Shown here in pieces: positions 1 to 6,656 of a stretch of DNA of 28,006 nucleotides. How positions within the stretch are numbered: the stretch's first letter is position 1; the number at the start of each line of letters is the position of its first letter. The notes below the pieces were generated by a model that was not told where the DNA came from, ran no database searches, and was given only the letters and a program-made list of their open reading frames with translations. The DNA is from an uncultured Eubacteriales bacterium (GTDB lineage Bacteria > Bacillota > Clostridia > Oscillospirales > Oscillospiraceae), in contig URXY01000024.1 in the NCBI GenBank assembly GCA_900552015.1, positions 1 through 28,006 on the forward strand. Direction: 5' to 3'. A program made the position numbers and the translations under genes.

Positions 1-18
1 CCTAGCGGGTGGTTTTTT

Positions 19-106
19 GTTCCGTGCTTCCGCACGGAACTGCCTCAAGGTGAAATACGACAAGGCGGTTTGGGGCTGCGCGCCCAAAACCGCCTTGTTT
101 TGTTAT
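19..106 (+). terminator. Tandem hairpins ending an off-window plus-strand gene
   Basis: A perfect 9-bp hairpin (19-27 with 32-40, loop TTCC) is followed by a longer stem (61-71 with 87-97, extended by GGG/CCC after a one-base bulge). The second stem is followed by TTTTG and a T-rich tail. No gene is visible from 1 to 185, so this probably ends a plus-strand gene lying left of the window. Confidence 0.65.
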
Positions 107-145
107 ATTTTGTCAAAATATTACGTTATGTATTCGATTTGAGAG

Positions 146-175
146 AAAAAGAGAGCTGGGTGACACCCAGCTCTC
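146..175 (-). terminator. Terminator of modBC
   Basis: A 10-bp perfect stem (151-160 with 166-175, loop TGACA) is followed on the minus strand by five T residues (146-150). It lies 10 bases past the modC stop codon and closes the molybdate transport transcript. Confidence 0.85.
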
Positions 176-185
176 GCCTCACATT

Positions 186-1214
186 TTACAGAAACAACAG
201 CTTCTCATAGTCCACCGCAACGCAGACCGACGCGCCTGCTTGCAGAGCATTTCCTCGGTCTGCCGCGATGCACAGCATCGGCGCCGTTTCCGTGCTTCCC
301 GCGGGATGCAGCAAGAGGATGTTTTCCTCCACGCCCGGGATAACGCGGCAGACGGTGCAGGCCAATGGACCACCCTCCCGCAGTCTCACCGCGCCGTCAG
401 GAATGCCAACAGTCGTAAAGGTCTTTTCCTTTGCATCAATAGGCAGTGCCACATCCCATTCGGGTATGTATACCGCGCCGTTTTTTGCCTCGGCGGCGAA
501 GAAGTTCTTGCAGCCCGCGAGGCGGGCCGCACTGATACTGCCCGGGCGGCGGATCATCTCGTCCATACTCGTCATCTCGCCGGTCCGTCCGTTCTCCATC
601 ACGCAGACGCTGCGGCAGTTACGGTAGCATTCATCGCGGTCGTGGCTGACCCACAGCACTGGGCCGCGGAACGACGCGAGCAGATCTGAAAGCTCCATTT
701 CAAGGTTCCACTTCAAGTAGCTGTCGAGCGCAGAGAACGGCTCATCGAGCAGGATCGCCTCCGGCTCGGACGAGAGGATGCGCGCGAGCGCCACGCGCTG
801 CTGCTGTCCGCCCGAGAGCTGCGCGGGATGCTTTTTTTCCAGTCCCTCAAGGCGGAACATCCTGATCTTCTCCGCCAGCAATTCTTTTTTCTGCGCCTTG
901 TGCTCCCTTCGGATGCCGCAGAGGATATTCTGCTCCACGGTCATATTCGGGAACAGCGCATACTGCTGGAAGAGGTAGCCGACCCTGCGCTGCTGGGGTG
1001 GCAGGTCGATCTTCTTCTCGCTGTCGAAGAGCACCCGGTCGCCGAGCACGATGCGCCCCTGGTCGGGCGTCACGATACCGGCGATGCACTTCAAGGTCAT
1101 GCTCTTGCCGCAGCCCGAAGCGCCGAGCAGCGCCGTCGTCTCGTCCGCCGCTTCAAACTTTGAGCGCAGACAGAACGCACCGAGCCGCTTCTCAATATCC
1201 ACATACAGGCTCAT
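186..1214 (-). CDS. modC: Molybdate ABC transporter ATP-binding protein ModC
   Basis: Cytoplasmic ATPase that powers molybdate uptake through ModB. The 342-residue protein shows Walker A (residues 31-38, GASGCGKS), a Q-loop (LFQQ, near 82-84), the ABC signature LSGGQ (133-137), Walker B (ILLDEP, near 154-159) and the H-loop His191. The C-terminal third fits the regulatory TOBE-like region found in ModC, though it is diverged. The ATG at 1212-1214 was chosen because it has GGAGGGG upstream and overlaps the modB stop as ATGA, typical of translational coupling. An earlier in-frame start at 1322 would lie deep inside modB and is not credible. Its place directly after modB, with modA nearby, supports molybdate (possibly also tungstate) as substrate. 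Confidence 0.93.
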   Translation of the reverse strand: MSLYVDIEKRLGAFCLRSKFEAADETTALLGASGCGKSMTLKCIAGIVTPDQGRIVLGDRVLFDSEKKIDLPPQQRRVGYLFQQYALFPNMTVEQNILCGIRREHKAQKKELLAEKIRMFRLEGLEKKHPAQLSGGQQQRVALARILSSEPEAILLDEPFSALDSYLKWNLEMELSDLLASFRGPVLWVSHDRDECYRNCRSVCVMENGRTGEMTSMDEMIRRPGSISAARLAGCKNFFAAEAKNGAVYIPEWDVALPIDAKEKTFTTVGIPDGAVRLREGGPLACTVCRVIPGVEENILLLHPAGSTETAPMLCIAADRGNALQAGASVCVAVDYEKLLFL

Positions 1215-1903
1215 TTGCCGCCCCTCCTTGCTTTGCTCGCCTCGGTCAGAAAATCGCGCCGCTCGAGCATATTCACCACCAGCAGCACGACGGCAGAGAT
1301 GGCCATATTGACCATGACCCATTTCATCGCGAGCGCATCGTTGTTCGTCTGCCAGAGCTGATAGACCGTGGTGGAGATCGTCGCGGTCTTGCCGGGCGTG
1401 TAGCCCGCGATCATGCTCGTCGCGCCGTATTCGCCAAGTGCTCTGGCAAAGGCCAGCACTGTGCCGGCCAGCACGCCCTGCCGGCAGTACGGCATGCGGA
1501 TACGCCAGAAAATGTAGGTATTCGACAGGCCCAGCGTCTGTCCAGAATAGGCCAGCGTCTCGTCAAAAGACTCGAACGCGCCGCGCACCGTGCGGTACAT
1601 CAGCGGGAAGATGACGACCACCGTGGCAAAGATGGCTGACCACCAGGTCATGACCATCTTGACGCCGAACGTTTCGAGCACCCACGCGCCGATGACGCGC
1701 TTGGGGCCGAACACGCGCAGCAGAAGATAGCCCACGACCGTGGGCGGCAGCACGAGCGGCAGCGTCAGAAGCACATCGAGCACACCTTTGACCAGGCGCG
1801 GAAGCTTTGCGATATAATAGGCGGCAACAATGCCGGCAAAGAAAATAACGACCGTGGAGATCGCCGCAATGCGCAGCGAGTTCCATAAGGGGTACCAATC
1901 CAT
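1211..1903 (-). CDS. modB: Molybdate ABC transporter permease ModB
   Basis: Inner-membrane channel subunit of the molybdate importer. The 230-residue protein has about five to six hydrophobic segments. It carries the cytoplasmic EAA-type loop that docks on ModC, visible as ALGEYGATSMIAG followed by TPGKT, which is highly typical of ModB. The ATG at 1901-1903 has GGAGG seven bases upstream. The stop overlaps the modC start by four bases. The gene is separated from modA by about 360 bases that hold a terminator-like hairpin and other stem-loops, so modB-modC may be transcribed by partial read-through from modA or from an unseen promoter. Confidence 0.93.
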   Translation of the reverse strand: MDWYPLWNSLRIAAISTVVIFFAGIVAAYYIAKLPRLVKGVLDVLLTLPLVLPPTVVGYLLLRVFGPKRVIGAWVLETFGVKMVMTWWSAIFATVVVIFPLMYRTVRGAFESFDETLAYSGQTLGLSNTYIFWRIRMPYCRQGVLAGTVLAFARALGEYGATSMIAGYTPGKTATISTTVYQLWQTNNDALAMKWVMVNMAISAVVLLVVNMLERRDFLTEASKARRGGK

Positions 1904-2245
1904 AAGTGACCTCCGATTTTCTGGAGTTCGGGAGATTCAGGTGATCTCCACGCCGCCGCAAATGCGGCGAAAAAAGTTTGCCACAAGACAAGCGGGTTTT
2001 CCGCCAGTGGCGGTGGAAAGTTTGTGCCGCATCCTGCGGCAGGGAACGGGACAAAAGGGGATATCTCTTCCGAAAGAGATATCAAAAAGCGTCGCAGACT
2101 TTGCGCCGCGCACGGCGCAAATAATCTTGAAATTTTTTGCCGCGACATGTGCGTGGCAAAAAATACCTCTCACGCAGCGAGCGTCGAAGGCCGCTCACCG
2201 AAGTGAGCGGCCAAGGCGCAGAGCGTAGTGCAGCTCTTTAAAATG
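1904..2245. repeat. Hairpin-rich intergenic mosaic, copy A
   Basis: This gap between modA and modB holds no credible gene. It is packed with perfect or near-perfect hairpins: 1931-1949, 1954-1969, 2001-2013, 2026-2040, 2060-2083 (10-bp stem), 2100-2121 (8-bp stem), 2132-2164 (13-bp stem including one GT pair, loop ACATGTG) and 2189-2212 (10-bp stem). The 44 bases at 2087-2130 match 3397-3440 on the other side of modA at 41 of 44 positions, in the same orientation. Confidence 0.75.
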
Positions 2246-2263
2246 AAAGCCTTTTAGGCTTTT
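2246..2263 (-). terminator. Terminator-like hairpin after modA
   Basis: A 6-7-bp stem (AAAGCC with GGCTTT) lies just past the modA stop. On the minus strand a CATTTT tail follows. It is fairly weak, so some transcription could continue into modB. Confidence 0.55.
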
Positions 2264-2266
2264 ATT

Positions 2267-3118
2267 TTAGTTAGCGGCGCTGAAGCCGACGCTCTCGAAC
2301 ACTTCCATGGCGTCAGCGGTCTGGAGGTAGTCGAGGAAGGCCTGGGCGGCTTCTTCCTTTTCGCCCTTCAGGACAGCGGCGGGATAGATGACCTGACCGC
2401 ACATCTCGGCGGTGGCGCTGTCGACGACCGTGAGCCCCGCAGAGAACGCATCGGTGGCGTAGATAATGCCGCAGTCGGTGCTAGCCTCGCTCACCTGGGT
2501 GGTGACTTCCTTGACGTTGTTGCCGTAGGTCAAAGAGTCGGCGAGAGCCGCTTCGTCAAGGCCATAGTAGGCGAAGATATTCTCGGTGTACTGGCCGACG
2601 GGCACGTCGCTGTTGCCGATGGCGAGCATAACGTCGCCGCTCTTGAGGAGTTCAGCAAGCTGGGCGAAGCTCTCGATGCCCTTGGGGTTGCCCTCGGGAA
2701 CGGCGAGCGTGACCTTGTTCTCAAGCAGGTCGATGCGGCTGTCGGTCACGATGAGGTCAAGACCATCGGGGTTCTTGTCCTTGTCGTCAATGAGGCTGCC
2801 GTCCATGGCGTTCATCTGCTTGGGAGCGGCAGAGATGAACAGGTCACAGTCAGCGCCCTCGCTGATCTGGGTGAGGAGCTTGCCCGAGGAGTCAAAGTTG
2901 TAGGTGATGTTGACGTTGGGGGCAACTTCCTTGTACATCTCGGCGATCTCCGTCAGTGTCTCGGTCATGGAGGCGGCGGCGAAGACGACGAGATCAACGC
3001 TCTCGGCGTTCGCATCGCCCTGGGTGTCGTCGGTGGTTGTGTCGTCAGTCTTGCTGCTGCAGGCGGCCAGAGAAAACACGAGCGCAAGCGCAAGGAGCAG
3101 AGGCAAAAGCTTTTTCAT
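2267..3118 (-). CDS. modA: Molybdate-binding lipoprotein ModA
   Basis: Extracellular substrate-binding subunit that delivers molybdate to ModBC. The 283-residue protein begins with a lipoprotein signal peptide (MKKLLPLL..., lipobox LAAC with Cys20), followed by an acidic, Thr-rich linker. The mature part opens with VDLVVFAAASMTETL, the characteristic ModA start in which the AAAS/T segment contributes to oxyanion binding. The ATG at 3116-3118 was chosen because AGGAGGT lies just upstream and the signal peptide starts there; the longer in-frame start at 3220 has neither. Two copies of a hairpin-rich repeat flank the gene. Confidence 0.93.
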   Translation of the reverse strand: MKKLLPLLLALALVFSLAACSSKTDDTTTDDTQGDANAESVDLVVFAAASMTETLTEIAEMYKEVAPNVNITYNFDSSGKLLTQISEGADCDLFISAAPKQMNAMDGSLIDDKDKNPDGLDLIVTDSRIDLLENKVTLAVPEGNPKGIESFAQLAELLKSGDVMLAIGNSDVPVGQYTENIFAYYGLDEAALADSLTYGNNVKEVTTQVSEASTDCGIIYATDAFSAGLTVVDSATAEMCGQVIYPAAVLKGEKEEAAQAFLDYLQTADAMEVFESVGFSAAN

Positions 3119-3251
3119 GTTTGGATACCTCCTTTCAAATTTTTTCTTTTTCGCGCGTTCATTGAAAAGCGCGGCGATACAGGAACGCGCAAGAACACGC
3201 CGCACGCAATTTATTTCCAATCCCCATCAGGAAACTTGGACAGCATCATTT

Positions 3252-3274
3252 CGCTATTCTTAAAATAGATAACG
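3252..3274 (-). promoter_or_regulatory. Weak ModE-like dyad upstream of modA
   Basis: CGCTAT (3252-3257) and ATAACG (3269-3274) form an imperfect inverted pair about 130 bases upstream of the modA start. It resembles the stronger box before moaA but has one base less between half-sites and one mismatch. No clean -35/-10 pair was recognised here. The assignment is an inference from the neighbouring genes. Confidence 0.25.
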
Positions 3275-3522
3275 TTCCCCAACATTTCGCGCCCGCAGGC
3301 GCGAAATGTTGAAGTTGTCAAAACAGCACCGACTCATTCGGTGCAAAGATCCACCAGTTCTGCACTCCCTAATCCCGCGCCCTCGGGGCGCGAAATAAGC
3401 GTCGCAGGCTTTGCGCCGCACACGGCGCAAATAATCTCGATCCGTCGCGGAGGACGACATGTGCGTCCGCAGCGACACCTTGCAGCGCTTGGCGCGGTGA
3501 GCGCCAAGCGCTGATTCCCCTC
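3275..3522. repeat. Hairpin-rich intergenic mosaic, copy B
   Basis: This gap between the MoeA-like gene and modA is non-coding. It has hairpins at 3281-3310 (13-bp stem), 3326-3344, 3376-3392, 3410-3431 (8-bp stem, shared with copy A), 3444-3476 (11 paired positions with two mismatches, loop ACATGTG as in copy A) and 3484-3512 (12-bp stem). The arms of the third-last and last hairpins differ in sequence from copy A but still pair, while the loop and the 44-base core (3397-3440) are conserved. Confidence 0.75.
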
Positions 3523-3551
3523 TCAAAAATGCGAGTCCCTCGCATTTTTGA
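3523..3551 (-). terminator. Terminator of the moaA operon
   Basis: A perfect 13-bp stem with loop TCC on the plus strand begins two bases past the stop of the MoeA-like gene. Its 3' arm on the minus strand ends in CATTTTTGA, giving the T-rich end of an intrinsic terminator. Confidence 0.8.
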
Positions 3552-3552
3552 A

Positions 3553-4572
3553 TTACTTTCCGAACAGGCAGATCGGATAGTGGCACGGCTTGCACCCAAG
3601 GCACAGCCCGCCTTCGCCGAGCGCCGCGAGATCCGCGCGTGTGACGGGCACATCCGCCGCGATCTTCGGCAGCACCAGATCAAAGACCGTCGCGCCCGCA
3701 TACATCACGCAGCCGGGCAGGCCCATGACGGGCATACCGTCGTCAAAATAGCCGAGCAGGAACATAGCCCCCGGCAGGACCGGCGCGCCGTAGGCGATGA
3801 TATTCGCGCCCGCGGCCTTGATGCCGCCCGGCGTGTTGTCGTCAGGGTCGACGCTCATGCCGCCGGTGCAGAGGATCATATCAGGCTCCTTCTCGTGCAT
3901 CGCGAGCACGGCGTCCCGCACATTTTCCACCCCGTCGCCGGAGTAGACGACCTCGAGCGTTTCGATGCCGTAGGTCTTGAGCTTGTCGATCACGACCGGC
4001 GTGAACGTATCCTTGATGAGGCCCCTTTTGACCTCCCCGCCGGTGGCGACGATGCAGGCGGTCTTACGAACATAGGGCTTGAGAGACAGCAGCGGCTCAT
4101 CGCCCGCGGCCTGCTCGGCCTTTCGGAGCTTTTCTTCCTCGATGATGAGTGGGATGACGCGCATGCCCGCGAGCTTGTCGCCCTCGCGCACGGCGGTACC
4201 GCCCTTGCGCGTGGCGATCATCACCTCGTCCTGGCTATTCACGGCGACAAGGCGCGCGGAATCGACCAGAAACACGCCATCACAGGCGGCCTTGAGCTCG
4301 ATCTTGCCCTCTTTGACCTCGCTGCGGATCATGTTCTCCTGCCCGCAGAGGGCGAGCAGCCGCTCCGCCGCGTCGTTTTCGTGCACCATGCCGGGCGTCA
4401 TCTCCCAGACGTAGAGGTGCTCCTTGCCCATGCTCAAAAGCACGGGGATGTCCTCCTCCGTCACGACGTGGCCCTTGCGGAAGCGTGCGTCCTTGTATTC
4501 GTCCTTGATGATCTGCGTCATATCGTGGCAGAGCACATGGCCCACCGCATCCTCGGTTTTGATGAGTTTCAT
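3553..4572 (-). CDS. MoeA-like molybdopterin-binding protein
   Basis: Cytoplasmic protein of the MoeA/CinA/MogA fold class that binds molybdopterin during cofactor maturation. The 339-residue chain contains the MoCF-type domain: IVATGGE (175-180) and the conserved TGGMSVDPDD (236-245), where family members bind the pterin phosphate. It is shorter than classical MoeA (about 400 residues) and lacks its usual N-terminal arrangement. It ends in a cysteine-rich tail, CLGCKPC then YPIC (Cys324, 327, 330, 335), closing with FGK. The ATG at 4570-4572 overlaps the MOSC stop as ATGA. Position as the last gene of the moaA operon supports a cofactor role; whether it inserts the metal like MoeA cannot be told from sequence. 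Confidence 0.85.
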   Translation of the reverse strand: MKLIKTEDAVGHVLCHDMTQIIKDEYKDARFRKGHVVTEEDIPVLLSMGKEHLYVWEMTPGMVHENDAAERLLALCGQENMIRSEVKEGKIELKAACDGVFLVDSARLVAVNSQDEVMIATRKGGTAVREGDKLAGMRVIPLIIEEEKLRKAEQAAGDEPLLSLKPYVRKTACIVATGGEVKRGLIKDTFTPVVIDKLKTYGIETLEVVYSGDGVENVRDAVLAMHEKEPDMILCTGGMSVDPDDNTPGGIKAAGANIIAYGAPVLPGAMFLLGYFDDGMPVMGLPGCVMYAGATVFDLVLPKIAADVPVTRADLAALGEGGLCLGCKPCHYPICLFGK

Positions 4573-5003
4573 TTCAGCACCTCGATCTCGTCTCCGGCCT
4601 GAATGCGGCCCTCTTTGACCACGACGGCAAAGATGCCCTCGGTCGGCATGACGCATTTTCCCGTCGCCTTCTTGATCGCGCAGTCGTTGTGGCACTGCTT
4701 GCCGATCTGCGTGACCTCAAGCTCCGTTTCGCCCACGCGCAGATGCGTGCCGACGGGCAGCGTTTTGAGCGTAATGCCGCGCGTGTTGATGTTCTCTGCG
4801 AAAATGCCCGCGTCCAGCTCAATGGGACAGGCCTTTCGCATCGTATCCACGCTTTCGTCGGCAAGGAGGCTGATCTGGCGGTGCCAGTCGCCCGCGTGGG
4901 CGTCGCCCACGATACCGTGGCGCAGCTTTAAGTCGATATAGGGTACGCTCTCCTTGCGCACGCCCTTTTCTCTGCTGATGTTGACAGCGGTCACTTCCGC
5001 CAT
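4569..5003 (-). CDS. MOSC domain protein
   Basis: A 144-residue protein consisting essentially of a MOSC domain, the beta-rich fold named after molybdenum cofactor sulfurase C-termini and thought to handle cofactor or sulfur. Visible family features are GDAHAGDWHRQISLL (residues 33-47), GIFAENI (66-72) and a cysteine group QCHNDC plus GKC (Cys104, 108, 117). The ATG at 5001-5003 lies inside the last codons of moaC (13-base overlap) and the stop overlaps the next start by four bases, so it is translationally coupled at both ends. Small MOSC proteins in such operons usually accompany molybdenum hydroxylases; the exact reaction is unknown. Confidence 0.88.
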   Translation of the reverse strand: MAEVTAVNISREKGVRKESVPYIDLKLRHGIVGDAHAGDWHRQISLLADESVDTMRKACPIELDAGIFAENINTRGITLKTLPVGTHLRVGETELEVTQIGKQCHNDCAIKKATGKCVMPTEGIFAVVVKEGRIQAGDEIEVLK

Positions 5004-5476
5004 GTTTCTCCCTCCGCTTCGTAAACGCCGCTCTTCCCGCCCTCTTTATAGAGAAGATGAACGTTGTCTATCCTCATATCGCGCTGCACGGCTTTGCACA
5101 TATCGTACACCGTGAGCGCCGCCACGCTCACCGCCGTGAGCGCTTCCATCTCAACGCCTGTTTCGCCGCGGCAGCGCACCTCGCTGAAAATGTGCAGCGC
5201 GGTATCCTCGATCGAAAATGAGATGTCCACCTTTGTCAGCAGCAGCGGATGGCACATTGGGATGAGCTCGCTGTTCTTCTTTGCGGCCATGATGCCCGCG
5301 ACCTGCGCGACCGCCAGCACGTCGCCCTTGCCGATGGTGCCTTCCTTGATCTTGTCCATCGTCGCTTTCGCCATGCAGACCGTCGCCTCGGCGCGCGCCA
5401 CGCGAAAGGTCTGTGCCTTTTCGCTCACGTCCACCATGCGGGCGCGGCCCTGTTCGTTAAAATGCGTCAGTTCCAC
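4991..5476 (-). CDS. moaC: Cyclic pyranopterin monophosphate synthase MoaC
   Basis: Second enzyme of molybdopterin synthesis: it converts the MoaA product (3',8-cyclo-GTP) to cyclic pyranopterin monophosphate. With the GTG start at 5474-5476 the protein has 161 residues, the normal family length. Signature segments are MCHPLLLTKVDI (74-85), GVEMEALTA (107-115) and the active-site stretch YDMCKA with Asp125 and Lys128, plus KSG near 148. The GTG was chosen because GGAGGG lies ten bases upstream, seven bases separate it from the moaA stop, and the earlier in-frame codons lie inside moaA without family similarity. Confidence 0.94.
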   Translation of the reverse strand: MELTHFNEQGRARMVDVSEKAQTFRVARAEATVCMAKATMDKIKEGTIGKGDVLAVAQVAGIMAAKKNSELIPMCHPLLLTKVDISFSIEDTALHIFSEVRCRGETGVEMEALTAVSVAALTVYDMCKAVQRDMRIDNVHLLYKEGGKSGVYEAEGETWRK

Positions 5477-5483
5477 TGTGCGC

Positions 5484-6425
5484 TCACCCTCCGATCTCAA
5501 ACATGCCCCGCTGCGTTTCCGTTTCTCCGGTCGCATTCATATGATGGCGCTCCGGCTTCATCAGAATGCCGCGGCGGATGGCTGCCTCCAGTTCGTCACC
5601 CGAAAGGCCGCGCAACGAAAGTTCCGCCGCCGAATGCAGGCAGGGCTTCAATTTCCCGTCCGCCGTGATGCGGATGCGGCTGCATTCGCTGCAAAAGGCG
5701 TGGCTCATCGGCGCGATCAGCCCGACGGTCCCCTTTGCGTCCGGCAGACGGTAGCACGCGGCCACGCCGTCGTGCGAAACGGCCTCCAACTCCGGACAGC
5801 GGTTCAAAACCGTCTGCGAGGGGAGGTATGTACCGAAATCCTTTCCGCAGCCCATCGGCATGCGCTCGATGAAGCGCACCTGCCACGGATGCTCGCGCGT
5901 CAAATCCACAAAATCGGCGATCTCGTCGTCATTGACGCCGCCGAGCAGCACGCAGTTGAGCTTGATCTTCGCAAAGCCCGCACGCTCTGCCGCCTCGATG
6001 CCGTCTAAGACATCTTGCAGCGTGCCAAGGCGCGTGATGGTGCGAAAGCGCTCCTCGTTCAGCGTGTCGAGGCTGATATTGAGGTGCGTGACGCCTACGT
6101 CGCGCAGCGGCTGGGCAAGCTCTCTGAGCAGGCTGCCGTTTGTCGTGACGCAGAGCTCTTCAACGCCTGGAATGCTTGACAACATGCGGCAGAAGTCCAC
6201 CGCGCCGCGCCGCACGAGCGGCTCGCCGCCGGTGACGCGTATCTTTTTCACGCCACACCTCACCGCCGCGGCGGCCATGCCGCGCAGCTCTTCGAATGAG
6301 CAGATATTCTCGTGCGCGCACTTTTCCACGCCCTCTTCCGGCATACAGTAGCGGCAGCGGTAATTGCAGCGGTCCGTGATGCTGATGCGCAGATATGTAA
6401 TTTCTCTTGCAAAGCTGTCCAGCAT
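5484..6425 (-). CDS. moaA: GTP 3',8-cyclase MoaA (radical SAM)
   Basis: First enzyme of molybdopterin synthesis. It uses S-adenosylmethionine radical chemistry to cyclise GTP. The 313-residue protein has the N-terminal radical SAM motif CNYRCRYC (Cys20, 24, 27), the GGEP motif (67-70), and the second, substrate-binding cluster CSEC plus a distant Cys (245, 248, 262). It ends in the Gly-Gly tail that MoaA needs for activity. A G-rich ribosome site (GGGGGAA) precedes the ATG at 6423-6425. It is the first gene of the operon moaA-moaC-MOSC-MoeA-like and sits behind a good sigma-A promoter overlapped by a ModE-like box. Confidence 0.96.
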   Translation of the reverse strand: MLDSFAREITYLRISITDRCNYRCRYCMPEEGVEKCAHENICSFEELRGMAAAAVRCGVKKIRVTGGEPLVRRGAVDFCRMLSSIPGVEELCVTTNGSLLRELAQPLRDVGVTHLNISLDTLNEERFRTITRLGTLQDVLDGIEAAERAGFAKIKLNCVLLGGVNDDEIADFVDLTREHPWQVRFIERMPMGCGKDFGTYLPSQTVLNRCPELEAVSHDGVAACYRLPDAKGTVGLIAPMSHAFCSECSRIRITADGKLKPCLHSAAELSLRGLSGDELEAAIRRGILMKPERHHMNATGETETQRGMFEIGG

Positions 6426-6449
6426 CGCGTTCCCCCGCTTTTTGGTAGT

Positions 6450-6473
6450 GGTTATATTTTACCAAAGATAACG
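6450..6473. promoter_or_regulatory. ModE-like operator over the moaA promoter
   Basis: GGTTAT and ATAACG are separated by 12 bases, giving a 24-bp box. Spacing and half-sites match the known E. coli ModE target style (CGTTAT-N12-ATAACG), and the left half continues as GTTATATT, as in that box. It covers the -10 element, the place expected for repression when molybdate is plentiful. No modE gene is present in the window, so the regulator is inferred. Confidence 0.55.
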
Positions 6474-6484
6474 CTTTCTTGCAA
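6456..6484 (-). promoter_or_regulatory. Sigma-A promoter of the moaA operon
   Basis: Read on the minus strand: -35 TTGCAA (6479-6484), 17-bp spacer, -10 TAAAAT (6456-6461). The start codon of moaA lies about 30 bases further on, giving a short leader with no room for a molybdenum-cofactor riboswitch. Confidence 0.75.
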
Positions 6485-6530
6485 CACCTTTTGACAGGTC
6501 AGCTAACAGATTTTCTGTTTTTTGCCGATA

Positions 6531-6559
6531 TTGACTTTTTGCATGATATTTTTTAGAAT
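6531..6559 (+). promoter_or_regulatory. Upstream sigma-A promoter of the MATE gene
   Basis: TTGACT (6531-6536), 17-bp spacer, TAGAAT (6554-6559). Good match and spacing; it lies about 100 bases before the MATE start and upstream of the MerR-type promoter. Confidence 0.5.
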
Positions 6560-6594
6560 GTTCCTATCGCCGTTCAGCGACTTTATTTTGTCTC

Positions 6595-6625
6595 TTGACT
6601 CTATAATCGTTATAGAGTTTATACT
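6595..6625 (+). promoter_or_regulatory. MerR-type promoter and operator for MATE-merR
   Basis: -35 TTGACT (6595-6600) and -10 TATACT (6620-6625) are separated by 19 bp, the overlong spacer typical of MerR-activated promoters. The spacer is filled by a dyad, ACTCTATAA-TCG-TTATAGAGT (6598-6618), with perfect 9-bp arms. The adjacent merR gene is the obvious regulator: family members untwist such promoters when ligand binds. Confidence 0.85.
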
Positions 6626-6656
6626 GCTTGCATCTTATCTTTGCGAGGTCCTTCTC

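Noticed and set aside
3579..4700. TGGCAC...TTGC sequences near 3581 and 4691 as sigma-54 promoters
   Set aside because: Only three bases separate the elements (five are needed), and both lie inside coding sequence.
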